Shown: one piece after another, positions 17,858 to 26,499 of the stretch
Layout of the letters: each line of letters opens with the position of its first letter
Position numbering within the stretch: position 1 is the stretch's first letter
From: Sphingobacteriales bacterium
GTDB lineage: Bacteria > Bacteroidota > Bacteroidia > Chitinophagales > Chitinophagaceae
Direction of reading: 5' to 3'
DNA length: 64,000 bases
Assembly: GCA_027484425.1 (NCBI GenBank)
Contig: JAIXSZ010000015.1
Span: 62,001 to 126,000, forward strand
Notes under the pieces: model-generated
Database searches by the model: none
The model's input: the letters and a program-made list of their open reading frames with translations, nothing else
Told to the model about the DNA's origin: nothing
Made by a program: the position numbers and the translations under genes

Positions 17858-19912
17858 ATGTCTGTAACACAACTTGAAAACTATGCTGCCGGCAGATGGG
17901 TGGGTGGTAACAATGAAGGCGAAGTGCTGCACAATGCAGTGACAGGTGCAGCTATATATACCGCCAGTAGCGGAGGGCTAAACTTTGCTGAGATGATGCA
18001 CTATGCCCGCAAAGTGGGCGGACCAGCACTGCGGAAATTGACGTTTCAGGAGCGAGGCAGAATGCTGAAAGCACTAGCTATGTACCTCATGGAGCGCAAA
18101 GAATTTTTCTACACTATCAGTGCTTACACTGGCGCTACTCGTGCCGACTCTTGGGTAGATATAGAAGGGGGTATAGGTAATCTGTTTGCTTATGCCAGTC
18201 TGCGTCGTCAGTTTCCAGACGAGCGTTTCTATGTAGATGGCGATGCTGCCAAACTGTCTAAAAACAACACATTTATAGGGCACCACATCATGGTGCCAAG
18301 AGAGGGTGTAGCTATACACATCAATGCATTCAACTTTCCGGTATGGGGTATGTTGGAGAAAATTGCGGTTAATTTGTTGGCTGGTGTCCCTGCCATTGTT
18401 AAGCCCGCTACGCTTACTTCATTCCTTACAGAGGCAGTGTTCAGAGAAATAATAAAATCGGGTATTCTGCCAGAGGGTTCGTTGCAGTTGATATGCGGTT
18501 CCGCAAGAGGGATTCTGGATAGTATCGAAACAATGGATGTAGTGACCTTTACGGGCTCGGCCAGTACAGGTAGAATGCTGAAATCGCACCCACGCATATT
18601 ATCTGAGGCAGTATCGTTCAATATGGAAGCAGATTCGCTCAACTGTTGCATTCTGGGTATGGACGTGTATCCGGGCATGGCTGAGTTTGACATTTTTATC
18701 AAAGAAGTAGTGCGCGAGGTTACTACAAAAGCAGGACAGAAGTGTACTGCCATCAGGCGTATAATAGTACCAGCCGACAGGGTAGAAGATGTGCAGATAG
18801 CACTGGGCAAACGCCTGCAAACAACCACTATAGGCGACCCTAGCCTAAAAGAGGTACGTATGGGCCCACTGGCAGGTATAAGCCAGCGTAATGAAGTACG
18901 TGAAAAGGTGCAGCAACTAGCTGCTACACAGCAGATAGTGATAGGCAATATGGAGCACTTTGAGGTATTAGGGGCCGACAAAGAAAAGGGCGCTTTTCTT
19001 CCTCCAGTCATATTCCTCAACAACAATCCATTTGTAAACACCGACTGCCATAACATAGAAGCTTTTGGTCCGGTATCTACAATAATTCCTTACTCAACTA
19101 CCGATGATGCCATAACATTGGCTCGTATGGGGCTAGGATCATTAGTATGCTCAGTTATTACACAAGACGATGATATAGCTAAAGAAATAGTACTTGGCAC
19201 AGCTACAATGCATGGCAGAATACTGATACTTAATGCCGATTGTGCCAAGGAAAGCACTGGGCATGGATCGCCCATGCCACTGCTAGTACATGGTGGGCCT
19301 GGACGAGCTGGAGGTGGAGAAGAAATGGGAGGCAAGCGTGGTGTATTGCATTATCTGCAGCGCACAGCCATTCAGGGGTCGCCTACCACCATTACCCGCA
19401 TCACCAATGTGTATCAGCAAGGAGGCAAACAACACGAAACAGACATACACCCCTTCAAAAAACATTTTGAAGACCTCCAAATTGGCGAAACGCTCACCAC
19501 TGCCAAACATACAGTAAGTGAGGCAGACATCACCAACTTTGCCAATGTAAGCGGCGACAACTTCTATGCCCATATGGATGCTACATCGCTGGAGGGTACC
19601 ATTTTTGAGCGTAGGGTAGCACATGGTTATTTTGTGCTGTCTAAAGCTGCTGGTTTGTTTGTAGATGCTAAGAAGGGTCCGGTATTGCTCAACTATGGCA
19701 TAGATGAAGCAAGGTTTACCAAACCTGTTTACCCAGGTATGACTATAGGTGTGCGCCTGACAGTAAAAGAAAAAACAGCTCAGGAAAAACGTACTCCTGA
19801 AGATATAACAAAAGGGATAGTAAAATGGCTGGTAGATGTGTATGACGAAACAGGCGAAACAGTAGCAATTGCTACCATTCTAACCATGGTGCGCATGAAA
19901 AACCAAGACTAA
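17858..19912 (+). CDS. paaZ: Bifunctional oxepin-CoA hydrolase / aldehyde dehydrogenase PaaZ
   Basis: A 684-residue fusion. The N-terminal part (about 1-530) is an NAD(P)-dependent aldehyde dehydrogenase with the FTGSASTGR nucleotide motif, the general-base region FNMEADSLN and the nucleophile Cys in AGQKCTAIRR. The C-terminal part (about 535-684) is a MaoC-like hot-dog domain (DLQIGETLTTAKHTVSEAD, FANVSGDNFYAHMD, VAHGYFVLS). In phenylacetate degradation PaaZ opens the oxepin-CoA ring and oxidises the resulting semialdehyde. No paaABCDE, paaK, paaG or paaJ lies beside it, but a PaaE-like reductase lies about 8 kb away. It ends at a hairpin shared with the convergent msrB. Confidence 0.93.
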   Translation: MSVTQLENYAAGRWVGGNNEGEVLHNAVTGAAIYTASSGGLNFAEMMHYARKVGGPALRKLTFQERGRMLKALAMYLMERKEFFYTISAYTGATRADSWVDIEGGIGNLFAYASLRRQFPDERFYVDGDAAKLSKNNTFIGHHIMVPREGVAIHINAFNFPVWGMLEKIAVNLLAGVPAIVKPATLTSFLTEAVFREIIKSGILPEGSLQLICGSARGILDSIETMDVVTFTGSASTGRMLKSHPRILSEAVSFNMEADSLNCCILGMDVYPGMAEFDIFIKEVVREVTTKAGQKCTAIRRIIVPADRVEDVQIALGKRLQTTTIGDPSLKEVRMGPLAGISQRNEVREKVQQLAATQQIVIGNMEHFEVLGADKEKGAFLPPVIFLNNNPFVNTDCHNIEAFGPVSTIIPYSTTDDAITLARMGLGSLVCSVITQDDDIAKEIVLGTATMHGRILILNADCAKESTGHGSPMPLLVHGGPGRAGGGEEMGGKRGVLHYLQRTAIQGSPTTITRITNVYQQGGKQHETDIHPFKKHFEDLQIGETLTTAKHTVSEADITNFANVSGDNFYAHMDATSLEGTIFERRVAHGYFVLSKAAGLFVDAKKGPVLLNYGIDEARFTKPVYPGMTIGVRLTVKEKTAQEKRTPEDITKGIVKWLVDVYDETGETVAIATILTMVRMKNQD

Positions 19913-19938
19913 AATAAACAGTAACTGTAGTTAAAAAG

Positions 19939-19969
19939 CAAAGCCACCGCAATATTTGAGGTGGCTTTG
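19939..19969 (+). terminator. Hairpin between convergent paaZ and msrB
   Basis: A 10-bp stem CAAAGCCACC/GGTGGCTTTG with an 11-base loop, 26 bp after the paaZ stop and 21 bp before the msrB stop. The T-run is weak, but the position suggests a bidirectional terminator. Confidence 0.55.
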
Positions 19970-19990
19970 TTGCTATTATCGGATCTAGTA

Positions 19991-20509
19991 TTATTTATCT
20001 TCTTCAAAATCCAATACCGCAGAATTCATACAGTATCTTTTGTAAGTAGGGGCAGGACCATCGTCAAATATATGTCCTAGATGAGATTCGCACCTGCCAC
20101 ATTCTACCTCTATTCGCGACATACCATGTGTATCATCGGGGAGGTAATTTACGCTGTTCTTTTTCAGGGTTTCAAAGAAACTGGGCCATCCGCAAGAGCT
20201 TGCAAACTTTGCAGTAGACTTAAACAGCGGATTGCCACAAACGGCACAGTAATATGTACCCTTCACATCTGTTTTCCAGTATTTCCCACTGAAGGCATAC
20301 TCCGTGCCTTGCTCACGAGCTATATTGTATACACCACTCGGCAATATTTTTTTCCATTCGCTGTTGGGCACATTCAGTTTTTTGGTGTCTGTGCGTGAGT
20401 AATACGGATTGTTGCTTTTATCTGTCATAGTTGTATTGTTTTGAGCTGTGCTGCATTGCGCCAGCAACATCATGCTGGCAATAGCGGTTACAAAAAGTGA
20501 ATATCGCAT
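19991..20509 (-). CDS. msrB: Exported peptide-methionine (R)-S-oxide reductase MsrB
   Basis: A 172-residue protein with the complete MsrB fold after an export signal. Zinc-binding pairs CAVCG and CGRC, the CGWPSFF motif, HLGHIFDDGP and the catalytic Cys in RYCMNSAVL near the C terminus are all present. It reduces methionine-R-sulfoxide in oxidised envelope proteins. The N terminus (about 20 hydrophobic residues ending LLAQCSTAQ) is a signal peptide, possibly a lipoprotein signal, although Gln before the Cys is unusual for a lipobox. The selenocysteine-type position is Cys. It is a single gene divergent from the photolyase gene. Confidence 0.93.
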   Translation of the reverse strand: MRYSLFVTAIASMMLLAQCSTAQNNTTMTDKSNNPYYSRTDTKKLNVPNSEWKKILPSGVYNIAREQGTEYAFSGKYWKTDVKGTYYCAVCGNPLFKSTAKFASSCGWPSFFETLKKNSVNYLPDDTHGMSRIEVECGRCESHLGHIFDDGPAPTYKRYCMNSAVLDFEEDK

Positions 20510-20667
20510 AAAAATTGTTGGTTTAGTAAAGATAAACGGAACGTAGGTAGGATTGGTTTGTTAGCAATTGTTAATTTATATGCTGCTATAGACATCTGGT
20601 AATGAAGATGATACCATCAACAAGCCATACATAGGTGTTGATTGTGTAGCTTTATCCATTTTTTATT

Positions 20668-21978
20668 ATGCTACCTACAGTTTCTATATTCTGGTTTCGC
20701 CGCGATCTGCGCCTTAGCGACAATGCAGGTCTTTATCATGCACTAAAGGCTGGCATACCAGTATTGCCCATATTTATATTTGATACCGAAATACTGAATA
20801 AGCTACACGAAAAAAAGGATAAAAGAGTAACCTTCATTCACAAAGCACTTGCTCGTCTGCATCAACATTTAGTGGCAATTGGCAGCACGCTACTAGTAAT
20901 GCATGGCAAACCCACAGAGTGTTACGAGCAATTGCTAGAAAGGTATGATGTAAAAGCTGTGTACACCAACCATGATTATGAGCCATATGCCTTGGGAAGA
21001 GATAGAGAGATAGGTGTTATGTTGGAAGAGAAAGGAATAGAAATACATACGTATAAAGATCAGGTAATTTTTGAACGTAGCGAAGTAGTAAAAGATAACG
21101 GAGAACCTTATACAGTATATACTCCATATAGCAAAAAGTGGAAAGCCAAACTGAACGATTTTTATCTAAAGCCCTACCCTACCCATAAATACATGGGCAA
21201 CTTCTATCAATGTGAACAATTAGCTATGCCCACATTGTCAGATATTGGCTTTGTACCTACTGATCCTGGTTCTCTACCTTCAGATTTAGACGAAACTATT
21301 GCCATACATTACGATAAAACCCGCGATTACCCAGCTGTGAACGGCACCACCCGTCTTGGGGTGCATTTACGTTTTGGTACTGTTAGTGTACGCCAATTGG
21401 CAGCACAAGCAATGTCCCTAAACCCTGTACTGCTCAATGAACTGGTGTGGCGCGAATTTTACATGGCTATACTGTGGCACTACCCACATGTGGTAAACGG
21501 AGCCTTCAAAAAAGAATATGATAATATAATTTGGCGAAATAATGAGCATGAATTTGCAGCATGGTGTGCCGGGCAAACCGGTTTCCCTATAATAGACGCT
21601 GGTATGCGCCAACTAAACGAAACTGGATATATGCACAATCGTGTGCGGATGATAGTAGCGAGTTTTTTGACCAAAGACCTACTTATAGACTGGAGATGGG
21701 GCGAAGCCTATTTTGCAGAAAAACTACTGGATTATGACCTCAGCGCCAATAATGGTGGCTGGCAGTGGGCGGCTGGCAGTGGCTGCGATGCCGCACCCTA
21801 CTTCAGGGTGTTTAATCCGTTATTGCAAACTCAAAAATTTGACCCCGAACTTAAATACATACGTCAATGGGTGCCCGAGTATGACCAGCTAACTTATGTG
21901 CGGCCAATCGTTGCTCATGATGTGGCTAGAGACCGATGCTTGAAAGTTTATAAAGAAGGACTAGGAAAGGGAGTATAA
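20668..21978 (+). CDS. phrB: Deoxyribodipyrimidine photolyase
   Basis: A 436-residue class I cryptochrome/photolyase. The N-terminal Rossmann domain begins VSIFWFRRDLRLSDN; the FAD-binding helical domain has TRLGVHLRFGTVS, LVWREFYMAILWHYP, GFPIIDAGMRQLNETGYMHNRVRM and the GGWQWAAGSGCDAAPYFR signature. These enzymes split UV-induced pyrimidine dimers using light and FADH-. Length is slightly below the E. coli enzyme but no motif is missing. The upstream sequence has a near-match -7 element (TAGCTTTA). It ends 10 bp from the convergent TPR gene. Confidence 0.94.
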   Translation: MLPTVSIFWFRRDLRLSDNAGLYHALKAGIPVLPIFIFDTEILNKLHEKKDKRVTFIHKALARLHQHLVAIGSTLLVMHGKPTECYEQLLERYDVKAVYTNHDYEPYALGRDREIGVMLEEKGIEIHTYKDQVIFERSEVVKDNGEPYTVYTPYSKKWKAKLNDFYLKPYPTHKYMGNFYQCEQLAMPTLSDIGFVPTDPGSLPSDLDETIAIHYDKTRDYPAVNGTTRLGVHLRFGTVSVRQLAAQAMSLNPVLLNELVWREFYMAILWHYPHVVNGAFKKEYDNIIWRNNEHEFAAWCAGQTGFPIIDAGMRQLNETGYMHNRVRMIVASFLTKDLLIDWRWGEAYFAEKLLDYDLSANNGGWQWAAGSGCDAAPYFRVFNPLLQTQKFDPELKYIRQWVPEYDQLTYVRPIVAHDVARDRCLKVYKEGLGKGV

Positions 21979-21988
21979 GTGAAAAATA

Positions 21989-23803
21989 CTACTGCACGCC
22001 CTGTGCTTTTAGTTCGGCAAGTTTTTGCCTAGCAGCTTGTGCATAAGTGCTGCCAGGGTAGTCGATAATAAGTTGCTCGTAGTAGTTTTTAGCCTCTAAT
22101 GGTTGGTGAAGGTCATTATAATATATCTCGGCGGTTTTGTACACGGCATCGTCACCTTGTACATCTTTGCCATATTTTTCAATAACTTCTTTCAAGTACG
22201 CCAATGCTTTTGGAAAGTCACGGTGTTTCATAGCTATGCTGGCTCGCATCATCACCAAGTCGTCATTTAGTGGGTGTTTGGGGTATGCTTTACTTATACT
22301 ATCAACTAGAGCTTCTGCTTCTATATCTTTATTCTGAAACAATAACAAACCAGCAGTAGCAAAGCGCTCTAAAGGGAGGGTCACACTATCTTCTACATTT
22401 TCTGTGATGAGCACCGATAAATCTATTGCATCATTAGATATCAGGTTAGTCGTCCCGGACTTAAGAATACCTAACTGTTTCTGTGCCAAGTCAAAATCAC
22501 CTCTGTAAAATGCCAATCGAGCATTTCTAAACCTTGCATCTTCACCCATCACGTCTTGCTTAAATTCTTTTTCTACCTGGCTATATGTTAGTGATGCGTC
22601 CCACACCTTACCTTGCAGCAGATAATAATCGCCCAGCTGTAATTTAAAAACGCCCATCATATTTCGGCGAGTATCGGGCTCGGCAATGGAGCGCTTCAAT
22701 ATTTCAACCGCTTTTTTTACGTTGGTGCCATATACAGCATGAAGCGTAGCGAAGTCTGCAGCCGTTTTCATCGTATAGTGTTTAGGATAGTCGATAAGAA
22801 AGCTATCATACAAAGCAGCCAAAGCCGCTACATCCTCAGGTTTTCTTGCGTGGTTTTCTTGCAGTTGAGCAAGCGATGCTGCTAGTTTCTCACTTCTTGC
22901 TAGTATGTAATAGGGTACGTCTTTACCCTTAGCTATTATCCCGTCAAATCCTTTATTAGCTATTTCGTATTGTTTGGCAGCCACTGCAGTTCTAGCAAAA
23001 TCCATTACTCTTCTTCCATTCTCTTGGTTACGTTCGTCAATAGCTTCTATCTGTATTAGTGCACCTTCCCAGTCATTTTTCTGGGTGTATATCCAAGTCA
23101 GTATTTCTCCATAGTAATTGTTGCTAGGGTCCTGATTAATTTTCTTTATCAGTCCTTTTTGTACCTGCTGTATTTTCTGAGCATCAGTTCCCACCAGCTC
23201 CAATAAGGTTTCTTTGGCACTTTCAGCTGTCATAAATACACTCGGTCCTCCACGTAGCAGCGCTTCTACAGCTTTTTCCAGATTGCCAACCTTGGCATAT
23301 AGAGCAGCTAGAGGTCGCCCATACATAGGTGGGTTTCCAAGCAGCATTAGTGCACGCTCATAGGTCAATATTGCATAATCATTTCTGTTGATTTCAGTGA
23401 ATGCCTTGGCTACATTGGTAGTAAGTATATCATCTCCATTGAGCATCGCCAAAACACTATCATACTGAACCTTAGATTTTTCAGGGTGCGAACATTCATC
23501 GTACACCCTACCTAATTCCAAGTTCACCTCAGGCTGACGGGAGTAGGCAGGATAGGCTGCAGCTCGCTTTTCTACTAGTTTTTCAGCAACCTTGCACTTG
23601 TTCCCCAGTATCAGCACGCTTATGTATTCTTCATACACAGAGTCAGGGCTCTGTTTGTACAGTTCACCATAGAGTTCTATCGCTTTATCATAGTTCTTTT
23701 CCGTTGCGTATTGTCTTGCCTTTTCCGCTACAGACTGAGCCTGAGCGAGAGTACATGCCAGAAATGACAGTAAAACCGCAATACCGCATTTCACTTTGTT
23801 CAT
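21989..23803 (-). CDS. Exported tetratricopeptide-repeat protein
   Basis: A 604-residue protein started at the ATG at 23803, which begins a good signal peptide ending LAQAQ; an in-frame start at 23842 would place the N terminus over the -7 element and is rejected. The body consists of helical TPR-like repeats (for example KNYDKAIELYGELYKQ, NDYAILTYERALMLLG, GNLEKAVEALLRGG, RGDFDLAQKQLGILKS, LEAKNYYEQLIIDYPG). The last units resemble YbgF/BamD-type repeats of cell-envelope scaffold proteins. No enzymatic domain is visible. Role unknown; TPR proteins of this size in Bacteroidota often work with outer-membrane machinery. Confidence 0.8.
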   Translation of the reverse strand: MNKVKCGIAVLLSFLACTLAQAQSVAEKARQYATEKNYDKAIELYGELYKQSPDSVYEEYISVLILGNKCKVAEKLVEKRAAAYPAYSRQPEVNLELGRVYDECSHPEKSKVQYDSVLAMLNGDDILTTNVAKAFTEINRNDYAILTYERALMLLGNPPMYGRPLAALYAKVGNLEKAVEALLRGGPSVFMTAESAKETLLELVGTDAQKIQQVQKGLIKKINQDPSNNYYGEILTWIYTQKNDWEGALIQIEAIDERNQENGRRVMDFARTAVAAKQYEIANKGFDGIIAKGKDVPYYILARSEKLAASLAQLQENHARKPEDVAALAALYDSFLIDYPKHYTMKTAADFATLHAVYGTNVKKAVEILKRSIAEPDTRRNMMGVFKLQLGDYYLLQGKVWDASLTYSQVEKEFKQDVMGEDARFRNARLAFYRGDFDLAQKQLGILKSGTTNLISNDAIDLSVLITENVEDSVTLPLERFATAGLLLFQNKDIEAEALVDSISKAYPKHPLNDDLVMMRASIAMKHRDFPKALAYLKEVIEKYGKDVQGDDAVYKTAEIYYNDLHQPLEAKNYYEQLIIDYPGSTYAQAARQKLAELKAQGVQ

Positions 23804-23830
23804 TTTACCAGTAATTGGTTGTGTTAGTGC

Positions 23831-23838
23831 CAAATGTA
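23831..23838 (-). promoter_or_regulatory. -7 element of the TPR gene
   Basis: TACATTTG on the minus strand, exact TAnnTTTG, 27 bp before the ATG at 23803. TTG lies 12 bp upstream. It decides the start codon choice. Confidence 0.42.
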
Positions 23839-23909
23839 ACATTTATTATACAACAGTATTCTTAGTGAAATTATAAATGTGAGAGTTTTTCAACAAACAC
23901 ATTGCTTGC

Positions 23910-24362
23910 TTATCTGAGTACAAAATGTTGTTTTTCTTTAAATTCTGGTCTAGAAAGTAATATGCCTGAGTGATAAAGGTCAATACTCATAGATACTGAA
24001 GTCAGACTTTTAGCATTCTCCCAGCTATTGGTTTGTTTTGTTGATTGATGAATAGACGGCAGGACAACAAAACCGTTCGAAAGCACGGATTTATAGGCAC
24101 TTACTAAAGACACCCAATCATTTTCTTCATCGCTGTTTAGCAACACTATCGTAGCAGTTAACATGGGATTACTTCCCATTGGCATACCATACACACTTGA
24201 CAATCGTAGTACCAATTCTTGTGTGCTGGAGGATATCCTATTACCTTCTTCATCACGTAATACCTGTTCCACAAACCTGTATACAAAGGGTGAATGGGTG
24301 CCATGTCTCCCCCTGGCTTGCATACGAAATTGAAGGTACTGGAAAACAGCATGTAATGTCAT
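23910..24362 (-). CDS. Methyltransferase-family protein lacking the SAM-binding core
   Basis: 150 residues. The N terminus (RMQARGRHGTHSPFVY) and the C terminus (VSMSIDLYHSGILLSR followed by KEKQHFVL) match the two ends of a Bacteroidota class I SAM-dependent methyltransferase family that is normally about 230-250 residues. The middle, which should hold the Gly-rich SAM loop and the acidic motif after strand 4, is missing or replaced: there is no GxGxG-like loop and the expected Asp pair is Pro-Ser (VVLPSIHQ). About 80-100 residues seem lost. The frame is intact, so this is either a decayed but still open gene or a protein with a non-catalytic role. It starts 21 bp after folA and is probably co-transcribed. 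Confidence 0.6.
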   Translation of the reverse strand: MTLHAVFQYLQFRMQARGRHGTHSPFVYRFVEQVLRDEEGNRISSSTQELVLRLSSVYGMPMGSNPMLTATIVLLNSDEENDWVSLVSAYKSVLSNGFVVLPSIHQSTKQTNSWENAKSLTSVSMSIDLYHSGILLSRPEFKEKQHFVLR

Positions 24363-24383
24363 ATAACAAGTAGCGATGAATAA

Positions 24384-24887
24384 TCAGAGCTGTATGGCCT
24401 CATAAAGTTGAAAGGTAAAAGAGTAAACATGTTTCTCGTCGCTAGCATGAGGCTCCTCCCACACTAATTTCCAATGAGTGTGGTCTATCGGTCCGAAAAA
24501 AATATCAGCACCAGATATTGTGGCATGTACCTTTGTTACATATAGCTTATCTGCATTGGCGATAGTTTGTTGGAAAATATGCCCACCACCTATTATGAAA
24601 ACTTCTGGCGCACCAGTTTCTTCAATGTGTTTAAGAGCAGTAGTTACATCCTGAAACAGCAACACACCATCAGGTACATTAAAAGCAGGGTCAGAAGATA
24701 AAACCACATTTAATCTGCCCGGTAATGGTTTTCCTAACGATTGAAAAGTTTTTCTGCCCATTAGTACAGGTTTGCCCAATGTCGTGTGTTTGAAAAACTT
24801 CAAATCGTCTGGCAAGTGCCATGGCAGGTTGTTATCTTTTCCTATAGCACCATCATCTGCCACAGCTACTATCAGTGATTGTATCAT
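24384..24887 (-). CDS. folA: Dihydrofolate reductase
   Basis: A 167-residue DHFR that reduces dihydrofolate with NADPH for thymidylate, purine and methionine synthesis. It shows the N-terminal SLIVAVADDGAIGKDNNLPW, the acidic substrate-binding residue in LPDDLKFFKHTT, the NADPH-binding GRKTFQSLGKPLPGR, and FIIGGGHIF. The ATG at 24887 is chosen; the frame continues upstream to a TTG at 24896 that lies inside the -7 element. A gutted methyltransferase gene follows 21 bp downstream. Confidence 0.95.
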   Translation of the reverse strand: MIQSLIVAVADDGAIGKDNNLPWHLPDDLKFFKHTTLGKPVLMGRKTFQSLGKPLPGRLNVVLSSDPAFNVPDGVLLFQDVTTALKHIEETGAPEVFIIGGGHIFQQTIANADKLYVTKVHATISGADIFFGPIDHTHWKLVWEEPHASDEKHVYSFTFQLYEAIQL

Positions 24888-24893
24888 ATACCC

Positions 24894-24901
24894 CAAAAGT
24901 A
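24894..24901 (-). promoter_or_regulatory. -7 element abutting the folA start codon
   Basis: TACTTTTG on the minus strand ends 7 bp before the A of the ATG, so transcription would begin at or next to the start codon. TTG lies 12 bp upstream. Confidence 0.42.
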
Positions 24902-25068
24902 AAGAGTAAAAAGCAAAAAAACAGAGTAATTAAAGAGTACTGTTAGGCATAAAGAACCAAAAAATTAATACCCTTTTACAGAGAAATTGAGGTAATTTCG
25001 CCTACTTTTTGCTTTTAAGAGTAAACACTCTGCTAGGATTCTAAATAATTTTAAAAACATGACAGGCA

Positions 25069-26439
25069 ATGCTGGCACCGGAACTGATGGAGCGAATTCT
25101 GGAAGGCGACCTAACAGGGTTGTTGCAGCACAGCGGAGATGAAGATTTTCCGGCTGAGGTAGCCCGTATGTTCGAGTCCTTTAGCAATGAAGAAGCAATT
25201 ACAGCTTTCTTGTCGCTGCCAGATAACCTACAATCAAAAATATTCCCTTACTTCGACCATGTGCTGCAGCTAGGCATTATGGAAGAGCTGCCCAAAGCAC
25301 AGATTTCCACCATACTCAACAATCTGGAATCTAATGAAAGGGTTGCGTTTTTCGATACCCTAGATGGTATAGAAGTTACCGAATACCTGAACTTACTGAA
25401 TGATAAAAACAGGCTTGCCACATATGACCTTTTGGGTTATCCTGAGCAAAGCGTAGCCAGGCTCATTAATACTAAGTTTACCACAGTACGCAAGGAGTGG
25501 ACTCTTGGGCAAGCCATAGATCATATTCGCAGGTTTTACACAGATACCCCTGCCGCAAACGTGATTTTTGTGGTAGATAATAATGGCAAACTGGTAGATG
25601 ACCTACACATTAGAAGGTTGATTCTCAATGATCAAACAAAAAAAATTGAGGATATAATGGATGGCTTTTATGTAAAGCTAGACATACAGGACAGCATAGA
25701 CGACGCTATACAGAAGTTTAAAGAATATGACCGTGTGGCAATACCAGTTACTAACAGCAACAATGTGGTAATGGGTGTAGTGACCATTGATGATGTCATC
25801 GATGAGGCAGAGGAAAAAGACACCAAAGACATGCAACAGTTTGGTGGTGTGGAAAGCTTGGACCTACCATATGTAAAGACAGATTTCTTTACTATGATCC
25901 AGAAGCGTGCTGGTTGGCTTATTGTTCTTTTCATTGGTGAGTTGTTTACGGCTACTGCCATGGCACATTTCGAGCTGGAGTTATCAAAGGCTATTGTTTT
26001 GCAGTTATTCATTCCACTTATCATATCTAGCGGGGGCAATTCTGGTTCTCAGGCAGCAACCCTTATTATTAGGGCCATGGCGCTCAAAGAACTATCTTAC
26101 AGGGACTGGTGGTATGTAATGAAGCGCGAAATTTTCTCTGGTCTTACACTTGGTCTTATACTAGGTATCATTGGTTTCATACGCATAGTTATTTGGCAGT
26201 ATATGGGCTGGTACAATTACGGTGCCCATTTCAATTGGGTACTTGTTGGTCTTACAGTGTCTCTGTCCGTAATAGGTATTGTACTTTGGGGTACACTTAC
26301 AGGATCTATGATACCCATGATACTAAAACGACTAAAGCTTGATCCAGCTACATCTTCTGCACCTTTTGTTGCTACACTTGTCGATGTCACAGGTCTTGTA
26401 ATATACTTCAGCATAGCGGCTGTTATTTTGGGTATTTAA
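25069..26439 (+). CDS. mgtE: Magnesium transporter MgtE
   Basis: A 456-residue Mg2+ channel/transporter. The N-terminal superhelical Mg-sensing domain covers about 1-130, a CBS pair about 135-260 (with VIFVVDNNGKLVDDL and AIPVTNSNNVVMGVVTIDD), and the C-terminal pore domain has about five membrane segments with the selectivity-region motif SSGGNSGSQAATLIIRA. The start at 25069 gives a standard N terminus; an ATG ten bases earlier is out of frame. The 181-bp upstream region does not show an M-box fold that I can support by eye. Confidence 0.94.
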   Translation: MLAPELMERILEGDLTGLLQHSGDEDFPAEVARMFESFSNEEAITAFLSLPDNLQSKIFPYFDHVLQLGIMEELPKAQISTILNNLESNERVAFFDTLDGIEVTEYLNLLNDKNRLATYDLLGYPEQSVARLINTKFTTVRKEWTLGQAIDHIRRFYTDTPAANVIFVVDNNGKLVDDLHIRRLILNDQTKKIEDIMDGFYVKLDIQDSIDDAIQKFKEYDRVAIPVTNSNNVVMGVVTIDDVIDEAEEKDTKDMQQFGGVESLDLPYVKTDFFTMIQKRAGWLIVLFIGELFTATAMAHFELELSKAIVLQLFIPLIISSGGNSGSQAATLIIRAMALKELSYRDWWYVMKREIFSGLTLGLILGIIGFIRIVIWQYMGWYNYGAHFNWVLVGLTVSLSVIGIVLWGTLTGSMIPMILKRLKLDPATSSAPFVATLVDVTGLVIYFSIAAVILGI

Positions 26440-26446
26440 CCTACAT

Positions 26447-26478
26447 TTTGTTTCTGCCTATAGCATGTACTATATTTG
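26447..26478 (+). promoter_or_regulatory. Canonical promoter of the polytopic membrane protein gene
   Basis: TTTG (26447-26450), a 20-bp spacer and TATATTTG (26471-26478), an exact match to the Bacteroidota -33/-7 consensus with ideal spacing. The TTG at 26476 lies inside the -7 element and so cannot be the start codon. Confidence 0.55.
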
Positions 26479-26499
26479 TTATTCATCGCTCTTTTTGAT

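Noticed and set aside
18229-19056. 275-codon open frame on the minus strand inside paaZ
   Set aside because: It is antisense to a full-length PaaZ with intact motifs, shows no domain pattern, and is a by-product of codon usage.
24888-24896. TTG start adding three residues to FolA
   Set aside because: The codon lies inside the -7 element.
24902-25068. Possible Mg2+ (M-box or similar) riboswitch before mgtE
   Set aside because: The leader is short and I find no conserved M-box stems by eye; needs a covariance-model search.
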